33,877 nt of DNA from Planctomycetota bacterium (GCA_016195405.1 JACPZP010000207.1:1-33877), one strand, 5' to 3'. Shown: positions 1-8,239, counted from the stretch's first letter. Numbers and translations: made by a program. The notes: a model not told the origin generated them from the letters alone.

Positions 1-578
1 GCTTGCACCAAGGCCGAGAGGGAGCCGATGCACGCCCCCATGATCACCAGACCCAAGGCATTGCCGAAGTAGCTCGTGGAACCGAATTCCAGCGCAATGT
101 TGTAGAAGATCATGAAAAGGCAGCCGCCGACGAAACCGCCGATAGCGCCGCCCAAGGTTCCGTAGCTGAGCTTGCCGAGCGAGCGGGCCGCGATGCCTTC
201 ACTGAGGCCGATGGCCACGCCCAAGAGACTCCAGCCGACGCCGCGGGCAAGAACGCCTATGAGCGGGTTGTCGGCCAGGGTGCCGATTACGAAGTTGGCT
301 TGCTCGCCGACGAGCATGCCGAGCGCTCCGCCGATGGCGCCGAGGATGATTCCGTAGGAGGCAAGCCGGGCGAATTTGAGCAGGTTGCCGTCGCGGATCG
401 CCTCGACGCTGACGACGAAGTAGCCGATGATGCCGCCGATGATCGCGCCGCCCAAGAGTGCGTTGGCCGGCACCGAGGTCGGCAGCTTTTCGCCGAAGAT
501 GCCGAAGAGCATCCAGCCCAAGAGCCCGCCCAAGGCGCCGAAGACTGCGTTAAAGTAGATGCGGCTGAGAAGTGGCAT
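1..578 (-). CDS. Glycine-rich multi-pass membrane protein, C-terminus beyond the window (partial)
   Basis: This frame is open from an ATG at 578 to the window edge with no stop, giving 192 complete residues. The product starts MPLLSRIYFNAVFGALGG and is a chain of glycine-spaced hydrophobic segments (GGAIIGGIIGYFVV, LGAIGGALGMLVG, LGGAIGGFVGGCLF) with short polar turns, so it should span the inner membrane several times. The pattern resembles the N-terminal half of bacterial proteins that carry a cytoplasmic C-terminal FHA domain. The FHA part would lie left of the window, so that identity is inferred and not seen. Upstream lies a 109-base gap and then the toxin gene on the same strand. Other frames here read as low-complexity Ala/Ser or Asp/Glu strings and are shadows. 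Confidence 0.75.
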   Translation of the reverse strand, partial: MPLLSRIYFNAVFGALGGLLGWMLFGIFGEKLPTSVPANALLGGAIIGGIIGYFVVSVEAIRDGNLLKFARLASYGIILGAIGGALGMLVGEQANFVIGTLADNPLIGVLARGVGWSLLGVAIGLSEGIAARSLGKLSYGTLGGAIGGFVGGCLFMIFYNIALEFGSTSYFGNALGLVIMGACIGSLSALVQ

Positions 579-687
579 GAATTGGTCAACTAGTAGAAAT
601 ATCGGTCCGGCGATCTATTATGGTTCTAATTGACTGCGTGGGCATTTGCAACGGCTTCTCAGCAAAGCGCTTGGACCCGTTGACGAC

Positions 688-1011
688 CTAATAATGGTAG
701 CGCGCCTGCAAGAAGTCGATCCGGTCTTCGCTTACCAAATACACAATTCTGTGTTCTTGCGTCAGACGCCTGGACCACGCTCCGGAAAGCCAATATTGGA
801 GCGGTTCGGGTTTGCCTAGTCCTTGAAATGGGTCTCGCATCACGGCTTCGATCAATTCAAAAGCCTTAAGGGCCACTTTGCGATCGGTTTGAACCCAGTA
901 GCGCAAGTCCTCGCGAAACTCGGAGTGAAAGACAGCCAATAGCTCGGAGTGAAAGCCAGCCAATAGCTCGCTCGGCTCCTGGCGAACTTTAGCTTTCTTC
1001 CCCAAGCCCAT
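688..1011 (-). CDS. yoeB: YoeB/Txe family mRNA interferase toxin with an N-terminal duplication
   Basis: This is the toxin of a type II toxin-antitoxin pair; the family cleaves mRNA at the ribosome. From the ATG at 1011 it has 107 residues against about 84 in E. coli YoeB. The catalytic set is intact: E69, R88, H106 and Y107 match E46, R65, H83 and Y84, all offset by exactly 23. The C-terminus reads ARYHY, as in the family. The extra N-terminus holds an 8-residue tandem repeat, SELLAGFH then SELLAVFH, made by a 24-bp duplication. The ATG start overlaps the antitoxin gene by 23 bases. In-frame TTG codons at 963 and 939 are alternatives; the one at 939 would give 84 codons including the stop, close to family length. 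Identity is firm; the start is not. Confidence 0.88.
   Translation of the reverse strand: MGLGKKAKVRQEPSELLAGFHSELLAVFHSEFREDLRYWVQTDRKVALKAFELIEAVMRDPFQGLGKPEPLQYWLSGAWSRRLTQEHRIVYLVSEDRIDFLQARYHY
919..966 (-). repeat. 24-bp in-frame tandem duplication in the toxin gene
   Basis: Two adjacent 24-bp units, 919-942 and 943-966, differ at one base. Each encodes one SELLA(G/V)FH octapeptide, so the reading frame is kept and the toxin gains eight residues just before its conserved core. Confidence 0.9.
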
Positions 1012-1291
1012 GCTCCTTGAGGCCAAGCTCCTTGCGCAAAGATTCAACGGTTCGAGTCTTGAGAGTTCGCGCCTGGGCGCGGTTTAGAGCGCTTAGAAGA
1101 CGAGTCAGGTTCTTTGGCGAACGAAGGAGGTGAGCCGTCTCCATCAAGCTCGACAATTCTTCCGCCGAAATGATAGCGACATCGTCGGCGCGGCGCCGTT
1201 TGACAATGACGATTTCCTGGTTGTCAGTTACTTGATCAAAGAGTTCGGCCAGTTTAGCGCGAGCATTCGTGTAAGTGGTTTGAATTGGCAT
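989..1291 (-). CDS. yefM: YefM/Phd family antitoxin
   Basis: This 100-residue protein begins MPIQTTYTNARAKLAELFDQ and has the Phd/YefM N-terminal DNA-binding fold signature: an early A-R-x-x-L-A/F helix, then the strand EIVIVKRRRADDVAIISAEE. The C-terminal half is charged and should wrap around and neutralise the YoeB-like toxin encoded directly downstream. The ATG at 1291 is the only good start. The gene comes first in the pair, as usual, and the complex normally represses its own promoter. Two TGTACA-type elements lie 19-37 bases upstream. Family assignment is confident; activity is inferred. Confidence 0.9.
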   Translation of the reverse strand: MPIQTTYTNARAKLAELFDQVTDNQEIVIVKRRRADDVAIISAEELSSLMETAHLLRSPKNLTRLLSALNRAQARTLKTRTVESLRKELGLKEHGLGEES

Positions 1292-1309
1292 AAACGCACT
1301 CCGGCTAAG

Positions 1310-1328
1310 TGTACAGGATTACCGTACA
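1310..1328 (-). promoter_or_regulatory. Probable YefM-YoeB operator (paired TGTACA elements)
   Basis: A perfect TGTACA hexamer lies at 1310-1315. A second element, TGTACG on the minus strand, lies at 1323-1328, with centres 13 bp apart. The E. coli yefM-yoeB operator is built from adjacent palindromes with TGTACA cores. Position just upstream of the antitoxin ATG fits autoregulation. Binding is inferred. Confidence 0.6.
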
Positions 1329-1354
1329 TATCGAGGCTCGTTCTGTCAAGAATC

Positions 1355-3103
1355 TCAGTTTCCGTTATTCTTCTTCGGCGTCGGGTGCGCGATCAATTCC
1401 CATTTCTTCGCGAACGGCACCTGGCCCCAATGCACGTCGTTTTCGATGTCGTGGCACTTTTGGCAGAAGGCGTCGATGTCGCTGAACCGTTTCACCTTTT
1501 GCGCGGGCGTCTCGTTCGCGCGCGGCCGGAAGGGATTGATGATCGGGTACATCGCTTGATTCTGAGGATTGTTGGCGTGCTCACTGCAAGGGCCATGGCA
1601 ATTCTCGCAGCCGACGTTGCGCAATTTCAGATTGTGCTTTTCGAGCTGTTTCGGATTCGGCGGATCATAGTAGCCCGTGTTGTGCTTGAAGCCGACCGTA
1701 TGGCAAACGACGCATTCGCCGTCGTACTGACGCAGGCTGGGGAGCTTAGCGGTCTCGAGCGTCTTGAAAGCGTGGGCGTGGGCCGATTTATCCCAGACTT
1801 TGGAAGCGTGATCGTGGCATCCGGCGCAGCGATCCGAGCCTTCGTAGCGGCCTTGGCCTCGCTGAATCTGCGTGGGGTGCGGGCCACGCGGGAACTTCGC
1901 CAGATAATTCTCGTTCTTCAAGGTCAGTGCATACGCCTCTTTCAATTTGAGGACCGGATTGTTGTCGCCGTCCTTCGGTTCAAACTCGGGGCCGATGGGG
2001 CGGATGTCGTACTTGAATTCCAAGCCTTTCTTGGTTTTCCAGATGCCGACGACGCCGACGAACTTTCCCTTTTGCCCAATGGTGACGATGCGCGTGTTCG
2101 GGAATGCCGCGTCCACGGTGAACATGCCCGGCGGCTCGGGGTCGTCGCTGAGGCAGACCAAAAGATGCACAGGCGCCATGTTGGGGTTCTTGGCGCGCGC
2201 CTGGTGCAAGAACTGGGCACATCGAAAGGCTTCGGAATTGACGCGTCGCTGCTGCATTGGGACGTTCTTGATCGGATCGCGCGGTTCCAGCTCAAGTCCC
2301 TGATACAGAAGAATGGAGATGTCCACACCCGCCTTGCTGAAGCCTTCGAGAGCTTCGGGAATCACCTTGGGGTTATCGAGAAATTGCATGTCGGCTTTCA
2401 CTTGCGGCGGCAGCGTCTTGCCCACCTCTTCGGCGACGTTTTGGCCAATGGCGCCGACGATGCCGACCTTGAACCCGGCGGCGTCCACGATCTCAAACGG
2501 ACGCGCGTTCATTTGATAGAAAATGTTGCCCTTTTGCTCCTTGTGCGCATTTGCCAGGGTCGCCGCCAATGGAACCGGCTTCGGATTGTTGAGCGAATAA
2601 TGCGCCAACGCATCCTTGAGCGGCATCATGAGTTCGCGCCTACCCAGTCCGATGGCGCTATAGCCCATGAAGTCGAGCGCCTTCATGGAAAGCTCGTACT
2701 TGAGCATCGCCTGCGGTCCCGATTCGGCGGCGATGTCGCCCAGGTCGACGGAAACGAGAGGCCAGCCTTTTTCTTTGAGCGATTTCAGGAAGTTGTAGCG
2801 CCGGATAAGACCGCCGTATTGTGGACTGGAGCAGCCGCAAGGTTGGGTATAACCGTGCATCTCGCCGGTGACGACGATGGCGAGGTCGGGTTTGTCCCAG
2901 TTGCGGAAATATGGCGAGGGCGGGGTTTCATCCCCCTTCTTGGCATCCTGGGCTTGGCCGTTCTGCGACGTCGTTCGCATGACGAAGTAGGCGCCCACCA
3001 CGGCGGCGACGACCACGGCGGAGACGGCCACGAGGCGCAGGTCGAACCGGCCGGATTGGACAGGGGAAATCGGGGAAGACGGATCGGCCTGCTCATTCGC
3101 CAT
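1355..3103 (-). CDS. Membrane-anchored tetraheme cytochrome c (c554-like) with 5'-nucleotidase-like N-terminal domain
   Basis: The 582-residue product starts at the ATG at 3103 and has one N-terminal transmembrane anchor (about residues 23-43). A domain resembling the metallophosphatase part of UshA/5'-nucleotidases follows: VTGEMHGYTQPCGC, then GGLIRR and SVDLGD. The usual first metal-binding Asp of that family appears replaced in TGEMHG. The C-terminal third has four haem-binding CXXCH motifs: CAGCH near residue 428, CVVCH near 467, CENCH near 501 and CQKCH near 549, the spacing of cytochrome c554-type proteins. It should sit in the periplasm as an electron carrier. The next gene upstream on the same strand is a membrane-anchored DUF1573-like protein. 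Haem count is seen; redox partner and any hydrolase activity are unknown. Confidence 0.85.
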   Translation of the reverse strand: MANEQADPSSPISPVQSGRFDLRLVAVSAVVVAAVVGAYFVMRTTSQNGQAQDAKKGDETPPSPYFRNWDKPDLAIVVTGEMHGYTQPCGCSSPQYGGLIRRYNFLKSLKEKGWPLVSVDLGDIAAESGPQAMLKYELSMKALDFMGYSAIGLGRRELMMPLKDALAHYSLNNPKPVPLAATLANAHKEQKGNIFYQMNARPFEIVDAAGFKVGIVGAIGQNVAEEVGKTLPPQVKADMQFLDNPKVIPEALEGFSKAGVDISILLYQGLELEPRDPIKNVPMQQRRVNSEAFRCAQFLHQARAKNPNMAPVHLLVCLSDDPEPPGMFTVDAAFPNTRIVTIGQKGKFVGVVGIWKTKKGLEFKYDIRPIGPEFEPKDGDNNPVLKLKEAYALTLKNENYLAKFPRGPHPTQIQRGQGRYEGSDRCAGCHDHASKVWDKSAHAHAFKTLETAKLPSLRQYDGECVVCHTVGFKHNTGYYDPPNPKQLEKHNLKLRNVGCENCHGPCSEHANNPQNQAMYPIINPFRPRANETPAQKVKRFSDIDAFCQKCHDIENDVHWGQVPFAKKWELIAHPTPKKNNGN

Positions 3104-3122
3104 GACGGACGCCCTCATCAAA

Positions 3123-3199
3123 TGAGATGCCTAGGTGAGACGGATTGCAAATCCGTCTTACAGATAACAAGGTGAGACGGATTGCAAATCCGTCCTACG
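3123..3199. repeat. Paired palindromic repeat, GGATTGCAAATCC family, copy A
   Basis: Two copies of the 19-bp hairpin GACGGATTGCAAATCCGTC lie at 3139-3157 and 3176-3194, 37 bp apart in direct orientation. They fill the gap between the cytochrome gene and the DUF1573-like gene. Related pairs occur at 6109-6158 and 11119-11168. Confidence 0.85.
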
Positions 3200-3234
3200 T
3201 AAGGTTGTAACTTTCCACTTTTCGGCGAATTCTG

Positions 3235-4659
3235 TCAACCTTGGACGGCGTTGCCGACCAATTGAATGCGGATATAGCGAGGTGGGGTGGTTTTGGTACG
3301 CAAGATGATCGCGCTGTGATCGGGCAGCGGTCCGGAAAATCCCCGCTCCGGCACGCGCACTTCCAAGATCCATTTCGTCCGGTTGCCGATGGTTTCCTGC
3401 TTGCTGACCTTCACTTCCAAGTTCGCGATCTCCTGCTCGGCGGCTTCCAGATCCAACTTGGCGTTGTTGTTCCAAAAGGGCACCGTCACGCGCGTCCCTT
3501 CCGAGGCGGGGAACGACCTGAGGTTCACCTTGTCCGGATTCTCGGCGGGGCCGATATCGATGTCCCCTTTGACCCGGGCGAGCACCATCGGCGGCTCGGT
3601 GGGCAGCTTGTCGCCGTCGAGCAGCACGGGCAGATAGAAGTGCGATAGTCCCTGGTCGAGCTGCTTGCCCTTGACTTGTTCGTGCACCGTTGCTTCGAGC
3701 CAGTAGGCCGCGACAGCAATGGGAGGAAATACTTCCCCTTCGCTCTGCTTCCTCTTGAACTCTTCGGGTGTCAGTCGTTTGATGCGCTCTCGCATCTCCG
3801 TCATCTCTTCCGCAGTCAGACGTTTCAGATTGAGCTTGAGCAGCGGATTACGGAGATTCTCGTCCAAGGTCAAATTCAAATCCGGTCGCGTGAAAGACCA
3901 AAACAGGAATTTTGCCTGGCCTGTGTCCCTGACCCCAAGGACGCCGGCATTCGCCTTGGGAGGCGAGAACTCAACGGACGCGCTCATGAACACAGGGACA
4001 AGGAGCTTTTCGAAGGCGCGTTCCGCCATCTTCCCCTGCGGCTGAACCCATATCGTCGGTTGGATATTGAGAGACTCGCCGGGCTCCTTGCGACCCCTCC
4101 AAGCGACGCGGATGAAGCCTTTGCCGCCGGGCGGGACGACGATGCCCTGAGTCTTGTGTTCTTCAAGCTTTTTCCAATCCCAGGCGGCGCCGGCGTTGGC
4201 TTTCAAGGGATCGTTGCGGATCGCCTCCTCGTACGGGGCCCATTCGGCCGCCGGGACCAGCGCCACTTCGACGCCGAGACACCCACAAGTCGATTGCAGG
4301 AAGCCAAGCTCGGCGTTTTGATCGGACGGGTTCTCGAAGGGGAAATCGAAATGCCCCAGAACACCTTTTTCGAAGGGCCGCGGGAAGCCTCGTTCTTTGG
4401 GGTCCGCGTGCTTGGATTCCCAGACGGCGAGGTTCACGCCTTCGTTGCTGAGGCTGAATTTGAGAATGTTCAATGCGCGCGAAACGGGCGTGCCGGCTGG
4501 ATCTCTCTTTGGTGAACGCCAACCTGGTAGCTGCTGGGTGACCCAGGCCAGACCGGCAACGACTGCCACTAGGGAACCGATCGCCACGGCATAGCGCAAA
4601 GACTTCGACCGCGCAGGCGGGAGTGGAGCGGCGTGCGGCATGTCGGTTCGATCGTTCAT
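3235..4659 (-). CDS. Membrane-anchored DUF1573-like protein
   Basis: From the ATG at 4659 the product has 474 residues. A cytoplasmic stub and one transmembrane helix (YAVAIGSLVAVVAGLAWV) precede a large exported region. GHFDFPFENPSDQNAELGFLQSTCGCLGVEV matches the pattern of DUF1573 domains, in which an Ig-like strand region is followed by a conserved CGC. A second strand-rich part ends with SAIILRTKTTPPRYIRIQLVG, also like a DUF1573 domain end. DUF1573 proteins are common in Planctomycetes and Bacteroidetes; their function is not established. It is followed by the tetraheme cytochrome gene on the same strand, so co-transcription is possible although palindromic repeats separate them. A longer reading from a TTG at 4704 has no support. 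Confidence 0.75.
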   Translation of the reverse strand: MNDRTDMPHAAPLPPARSKSLRYAVAIGSLVAVVAGLAWVTQQLPGWRSPKRDPAGTPVSRALNILKFSLSNEGVNLAVWESKHADPKERGFPRPFEKGVLGHFDFPFENPSDQNAELGFLQSTCGCLGVEVALVPAAEWAPYEEAIRNDPLKANAGAAWDWKKLEEHKTQGIVVPPGGKGFIRVAWRGRKEPGESLNIQPTIWVQPQGKMAERAFEKLLVPVFMSASVEFSPPKANAGVLGVRDTGQAKFLFWSFTRPDLNLTLDENLRNPLLKLNLKRLTAEEMTEMRERIKRLTPEEFKRKQSEGEVFPPIAVAAYWLEATVHEQVKGKQLDQGLSHFYLPVLLDGDKLPTEPPMVLARVKGDIDIGPAENPDKVNLRSFPASEGTRVTVPFWNNNAKLDLEAAEQEIANLEVKVSKQETIGNRTKWILEVRVPERGFSGPLPDHSAIILRTKTTPPRYIRIQLVGNAVQG

Positions 4660-4709
4660 AGGATTACTCGCAACTCGTCGTGGTAATCGCAAGAATTCCG
4701 GCAATGTTG

Positions 4710-5444
4710 TTATTCTCGTCTTTTCAGCTCATCGCGCAGGCGTGCGGCCTTTTCGTAGTTCTCGTCGGCCACGGCCTTTTCCAGTTGCTCCTGAAGCGTG
4801 GCGTCAATGTTGTACTCTTGCCGCAGCGAGCTTTCGACTTTGCGGAGGTGCTGGACCATGCCGTCCTCGTCCATTTGATCCTCCATATCGAAGGCGGCGA
4901 AGAATCCGCGCAGGCGTTCCAATCCGGCGCGGATTTCGTCGATGGCGCCCTCGGGCCTGCTCTTCTCGACCTGCAAGGCCGCCGCCGCTTGCGTGCGCTG
5001 AAAAATCACGAAGCCGCGATATTGCTCGTGGGCATGCGTGTACTCGTCGCTGGGCGAGTGCTTTTGCACGAAGTCCATGAAAGTCAGCGTGTGGTCGGCG
5101 TCCTCAACGGCTCGATCGTAATGGCGCAGCGCCAGCCAGCAAATGCGGCGGTGATAAAACTGCACGAATTCGCGATCGGCCTCCTGACATTGCTCCTCGG
5201 ACATTACAAAGGACTTCCCCTGCCGCCGCGCCATCCGCGCTTGGTCTTTCAGGTACGCCCAGTAGCTGGCGTGGCTGTGCGGCCTGGCGCCGTCGGGCCG
5301 GCCAGCCGTTTCCATTTGCAAGATCCCCAGATCCACGCGCATCTGAATCACGTGGCGGCGATCCGGAGTCTGCACCATGCGTGCTTGAACCACTCCCGGC
5401 TTGTAGTCCCAATCTTCCAGGAAGGGTTTGATGTCCTGATTCAC
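4710..5444 (-). CDS. UVR (UvrB/UvrC) motif protein
   Basis: This 244-residue soluble protein opens with MNQDIKPFLEDWDYKPGVVQ and a segment MRVDLGILQMETAGRPDG, followed by mostly helical sequence. It ends with a UVR-type coiled-coil hairpin, LEKAVADENYEKAARLRDEL, the short motif that mediates UvrB-UvrC contact and is reused in clamp-loader and arginine-kinase regulators. No nuclease or helicase domain is present, so it is not UvrB or UvrC. The start is GTG at 5444, preceded by AGGAAAGG at good spacing. The 257-base gap before the divergent FHA gene should hold promoters for both directions. Function is unknown. Confidence 0.8.
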   Translation of the reverse strand: MNQDIKPFLEDWDYKPGVVQARMVQTPDRRHVIQMRVDLGILQMETAGRPDGARPHSHASYWAYLKDQARMARRQGKSFVMSEEQCQEADREFVQFYHRRICWLALRHYDRAVEDADHTLTFMDFVQKHSPSDEYTHAHEQYRGFVIFQRTQAAAALQVEKSRPEGAIDEIRAGLERLRGFFAAFDMEDQMDEDGMVQHLRKVESSLRQEYNIDATLQEQLEKAVADENYEKAARLRDELKRRE

Positions 5445-5701
5445 TACGCTTGCCTTTCCTCAAAGGATCGCCAACTTTCTCAAAGCCGCGATAAAGCTGG
5501 GGGCCTAGGTCCACTCCCATGTTCCATTCCCATTTTCCGTTCTCCTGTTCCATTCTAGTGCTCAAAGGCCCGGCTACGCAATTCGCCACGACGCTTTTTG
5601 AAAGGGTTTCTTGCCACAATTGCTGGTTTGGCACAGGCTGACTATGCTATGATGAGCGGTTGTTCCAATCCGCTGAAGTCCGGGGAAGAGAAGGGAGCAC
5701 C

Positions 5702-6109
5702 ATGGATGTGAGGCTAAAAGTCGTGCAAGGAAAGCCACGCGGACACTTTCTGCGCTTTCCCGTGGGCGAGTTTGTGATTGGCCGCGGTCCGGAGTGCCAT
5801 GTCCGTCCCAACAGCGAATGGATCAGCCGCCAGCATTGCCTCTTGCGCGTGGGCGCCGACGGCGTCTTCATCCGCGATCTTGGCAGCACCAATGGCACGC
5901 TGGTCAACGGCAGCCTGGTCGTGGGCGAGCGGCATCTCGTCAGCGGGGACACGCTACAGCTTGGGCCCCTAGTCTTGCAGGTCGTGACGGCGAATCTGCC
6001 GACAATCTCCGACCGGGAGATCGCCTTCCGCACCGACACGGCCGTCGTGAATCCGGGCAAAACCTTGACCGGCTACCCCGTCTTGGAGGAGCCGGAGCTT
6101 ACTTCGTAG
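5702..6109 (+). CDS. FHA domain protein
   Basis: The 135-residue product is almost entirely one forkhead-associated domain, a phosphothreonine-binding module. The core motifs are in order: VIGRGPECHV (GR loop), SRQHCLL (S-x-x-H) and LGSTNGTLVNG (the N-G loop). No other domain or membrane segment follows, so it is a stand-alone adaptor, probably for a Ser/Thr kinase pathway. The ATG at 5702 follows GAAGGGAG at suitable spacing; the longer reading from 5660 adds nothing conserved. The stop codon TAG (6107-6109) lies inside the first base pairs of a palindromic repeat. Confidence 0.9.
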   Translation: MDVRLKVVQGKPRGHFLRFPVGEFVIGRGPECHVRPNSEWISRQHCLLRVGADGVFIRDLGSTNGTLVNGSLVVGERHLVSGDTLQLGPLVLQVVTANLPTISDREIAFRTDTAVVNPGKTLTGYPVLEEPELTS

Positions 6110-6160
6110 GACGGATTTGCAATCCGTCCGTTTGACTGGACGGTATTCAAAACCGTCCTA
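6107..6160. repeat. Paired palindromic repeat, GGATTGCAAATCC family, copy B
   Basis: Two hairpins follow each other. The one at 6109-6129 is a GGACGGATTTGCAATCCGTCC form. The one at 6138-6158 is a variant with GGACGGTATTC and AAAACCGTCC arms. The pair starts in the FHA stop codon and ends six bases before the next ATG. Confidence 0.85.
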
Positions 6161-6165
6161 CTTTT

Positions 6166-6750
6166 ATGGCTGGTTTCGTCAGCGCCCTCGATTCAGGCCA
6201 CCTATTGGGCCTGTGCACCATCTTTCAATTCACCAATGAAGACGGCCGCCTGGTGCGAAGCAATTGCGCTCAGGCGGCGGCAGCGACTTTCCTGACCCAT
6301 TACGGCAAGATCTTCAAGCCGGATGTGCCTAGCGCCAAGGGCACGCGAGCCAACACGCCCACCGCGGCGATGTCTTTCCTCGAAACCCGCTTTCCACCGG
6401 ACCAGATCGGCGGCTTGTTCGGCACCAGCCGTCGCCGCGTCATCCAAATCTGCAAGGCGTTCGGCCTTGGCGTGCGTGATATCCGGGGCGAGGGGGCCGT
6501 GGTGGCGTCTCTCAACAGGCGCAAGCCAGTGATCGTCATGCTCGGCGTTTCCGCGGGCAAATTTCTCGGCTATGACCTTCCGGGCGGACACTGGATGGTC
6601 GCTTACGCTTGTGACGGCGCCAACGTCTACCTTACGAACTGGGGCGAAATGACCTGGAATCAGTTTCACCGCGGTTGGAACTCAATCGTGCCAAGCTTGA
6701 TCCAAATGCGCAACCGTGGCTTGGTGGCCGACGATTCTTCCTATGACTGA
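6166..6750 (+). CDS. Papain-like/C39-like cysteine peptidase fold protein
   Basis: The 194-residue product lacks a signal peptide. It shows the ordered triad of papain-like and C39-like folds: Cys in SNCAQAAAATFL, His in GGHWMVAYAC, and Asn/Trp in YLTNWGEMTW. The CAQAA context resembles C39-type or bacterial transglutaminase-like hydrolases more than classical papain. It could cleave a peptide or amide, or could be a non-proteolytic relative; the substrate is not visible. The ATG lies just downstream of a palindromic repeat and has no strong ribosome site. Its stop overlaps the start of the downstream flavoprotein gene (ATGACTGA), so the two are probably translationally coupled. Confidence 0.65.
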   Translation: MAGFVSALDSGHLLGLCTIFQFTNEDGRLVRSNCAQAAAATFLTHYGKIFKPDVPSAKGTRANTPTAAMSFLETRFPPDQIGGLFGTSRRRVIQICKAFGLGVRDIRGEGAVVASLNRRKPVIVMLGVSAGKFLGYDLPGGHWMVAYACDGANVYLTNWGEMTWNQFHRGWNSIVPSLIQMRNRGLVADDSSYD

Positions 6751-8239
6751 CGAGCACGATCGAATCCTAGCTGAGCGCGTACATCCACCTGGATGGGTGA
6801 ACCCGACGGCGGCGCCGCGCTATAACCTGGTTGTCATCGGAGCGGGGACGGCGGGACTGGTCTCTGCGGCGGGAGCTGCGGGATTGGGGGCCAAGGTCGC
6901 TCTCGTCGAGCGCCATCTCATGGGCGGCGACTGCCTCAACGTCGGCTGCGTGCCGTCCAAGGCGCTTCTGCGCTGCGCCCGTGCGGCGGCAGATGTCCAG
7001 CGAGCGGGGGAGTTCGGCGTCGTCGTCCCTCCCGGAGCGCGCGTCGATTTCGCTGCTGTCATGGAGCGCATGCGCCGGTTGCGGGCCTCCATCAGCCCTA
7101 ACGATTCGGCGGAGCGATTTCGCGGCCTCGGCGTCGACGTCTTCTTCGGAGAGGCGCGCTTTGCCGGGACGGACCGCGTCGTGGTCGGCGATCAGGCGCT
7201 GTTCTTTCGCAAAGCCGTTATCGCCACCGGCGGTCGCGCCGCCAGGCCCAACATCCCCGGGTTGGCAGAAGCCGGCTACCTCACCAACGAGACGATCTTT
7301 ACATTGACGACGTTGCCGCGGCGCCTGGCGATCCTCGGCGCCGGGGCGATCGGCTGCGAATTGGCCCAGGCGTTTGCCCGCTTCGGCTGCCAGGTTACCG
7401 TGATTGAGCTGTTTGAACGCATCTTGCCGCGCGATGACCCGGACGCCGGCCGTCTCGTTCATGAAGCCATGCGAGCCGACGGCGTTGATTTTCGTCTGGG
7501 CAGCGAAGTGGCCGGCGTTCGTTCGGAAAAGGACGAGAAGGTTCTCACGGTGAAACAGGGTGAGATCACGACCGAAGTCCGCGCGGACGCCATCCTCGTC
7601 GCCGTCGGTCGTTCTCCCAACGTCGAAGGCTTGGATCTGGAAGCCGCCGGCGTCGCATACGATCCCAAGATTGGCGTCCACGTCAACGACTGCCTGCAAA
7701 CGAGCAATCGCCGGATTTATGCCGCCGGCGACGTCTGCTCGCGCTATCAATTCACGCACGCGGCCGATGCCATGGCCCGTATTGTCGTCCAAAACGCGCT
7801 GTTTTTGGGCCGGGCGAAGGCGAGCGCGCTGACGATCCCGCAATGCACCTACACCGATCCGGAAATCGCTCACGTCGGCTTGACGGAAGCTCAAGCGAAG
7901 GAAAGCGGATTTGCCATTCAGACTTTCATGCAAGAGCTGTCCCACGTGGACCGGGCGATTCTCGACGGCGAGACTAATGGCTTTGTGAAGATTCATGTGA
8001 AAGCGGGGACAGACCGCATCGTCGGGGCCACGGTTGTCGCTCGCCATGCCGGCGAAATGATCTCCGAATTGACGCTGGCCATGACACAGAAGCTTGGGCT
8101 TAGGAAGCTAGCGGGCGTCATTCAGCCATATCCGACGCAAGCCGAGGCGATCAAGAAAATCGCGGATGCGTACAATCGAACCCGGTTGACGCCGCTCGTA
8201 AAATGGCTTTTCCAAAAGTGGCTAAGCTGGCGGAGGTGA
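6743..8239 (+). CDS. Mercuric reductase-like FAD/NAD(P) disulfide oxidoreductase
   Basis: This 498-residue protein belongs to the class I pyridine nucleotide-disulfide oxidoreductases. It has the FAD-binding Rossmann motif VIGAGTAGLVSA near residue 30, the redox-active disulfide CLNVGCVPSK, the second Rossmann motif ILGAGAIGCELAQAFA, the IYAAGDV FAD motif and a C-terminal dimerisation domain. The segment around PYPTQAEAIKK replaces the usual catalytic His of lipoamide dehydrogenase with Tyr. There is no N-terminal HMA domain and no C-terminal Cys pair (it ends WLSWRR), so mercury reduction is unlikely despite the usual family name. It overlaps the upstream gene by 8 bases and is followed after 6 bases by the zinc-ribbon protein. 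The natural electron acceptor is unknown. Confidence 0.9.
   Translation: MTDEHDRILAERVHPPGWVNPTAAPRYNLVVIGAGTAGLVSAAGAAGLGAKVALVERHLMGGDCLNVGCVPSKALLRCARAAADVQRAGEFGVVVPPGARVDFAAVMERMRRLRASISPNDSAERFRGLGVDVFFGEARFAGTDRVVVGDQALFFRKAVIATGGRAARPNIPGLAEAGYLTNETIFTLTTLPRRLAILGAGAIGCELAQAFARFGCQVTVIELFERILPRDDPDAGRLVHEAMRADGVDFRLGSEVAGVRSEKDEKVLTVKQGEITTEVRADAILVAVGRSPNVEGLDLEAAGVAYDPKIGVHVNDCLQTSNRRIYAAGDVCSRYQFTHAADAMARIVVQNALFLGRAKASALTIPQCTYTDPEIAHVGLTEAQAKESGFAIQTFMQELSHVDRAILDGETNGFVKIHVKAGTDRIVGATVVARHAGEMISELTLAMTQKLGLRKLAGVIQPYPTQAEAIKKIADAYNRTRLTPLVKWLFQKWLSWRR

Noticed and set aside
1130..3175. Long plus-strand reading frame (681 codons) over the cytochrome region
   Set aside because: It is antisense to the tetraheme cytochrome gene, whose CXXCH motifs and domain order are clear. 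Its product shows no family pattern.
6767..8047. 426-codon minus-strand frame
   Set aside because: It is antisense to the flavoprotein, which has complete FAD and disulfide motifs.
6743..8239. Calling the flavoprotein a true mercuric reductase (merA)
   Set aside because: There is no HMA domain, no C-terminal Cys pair and no mer operon.
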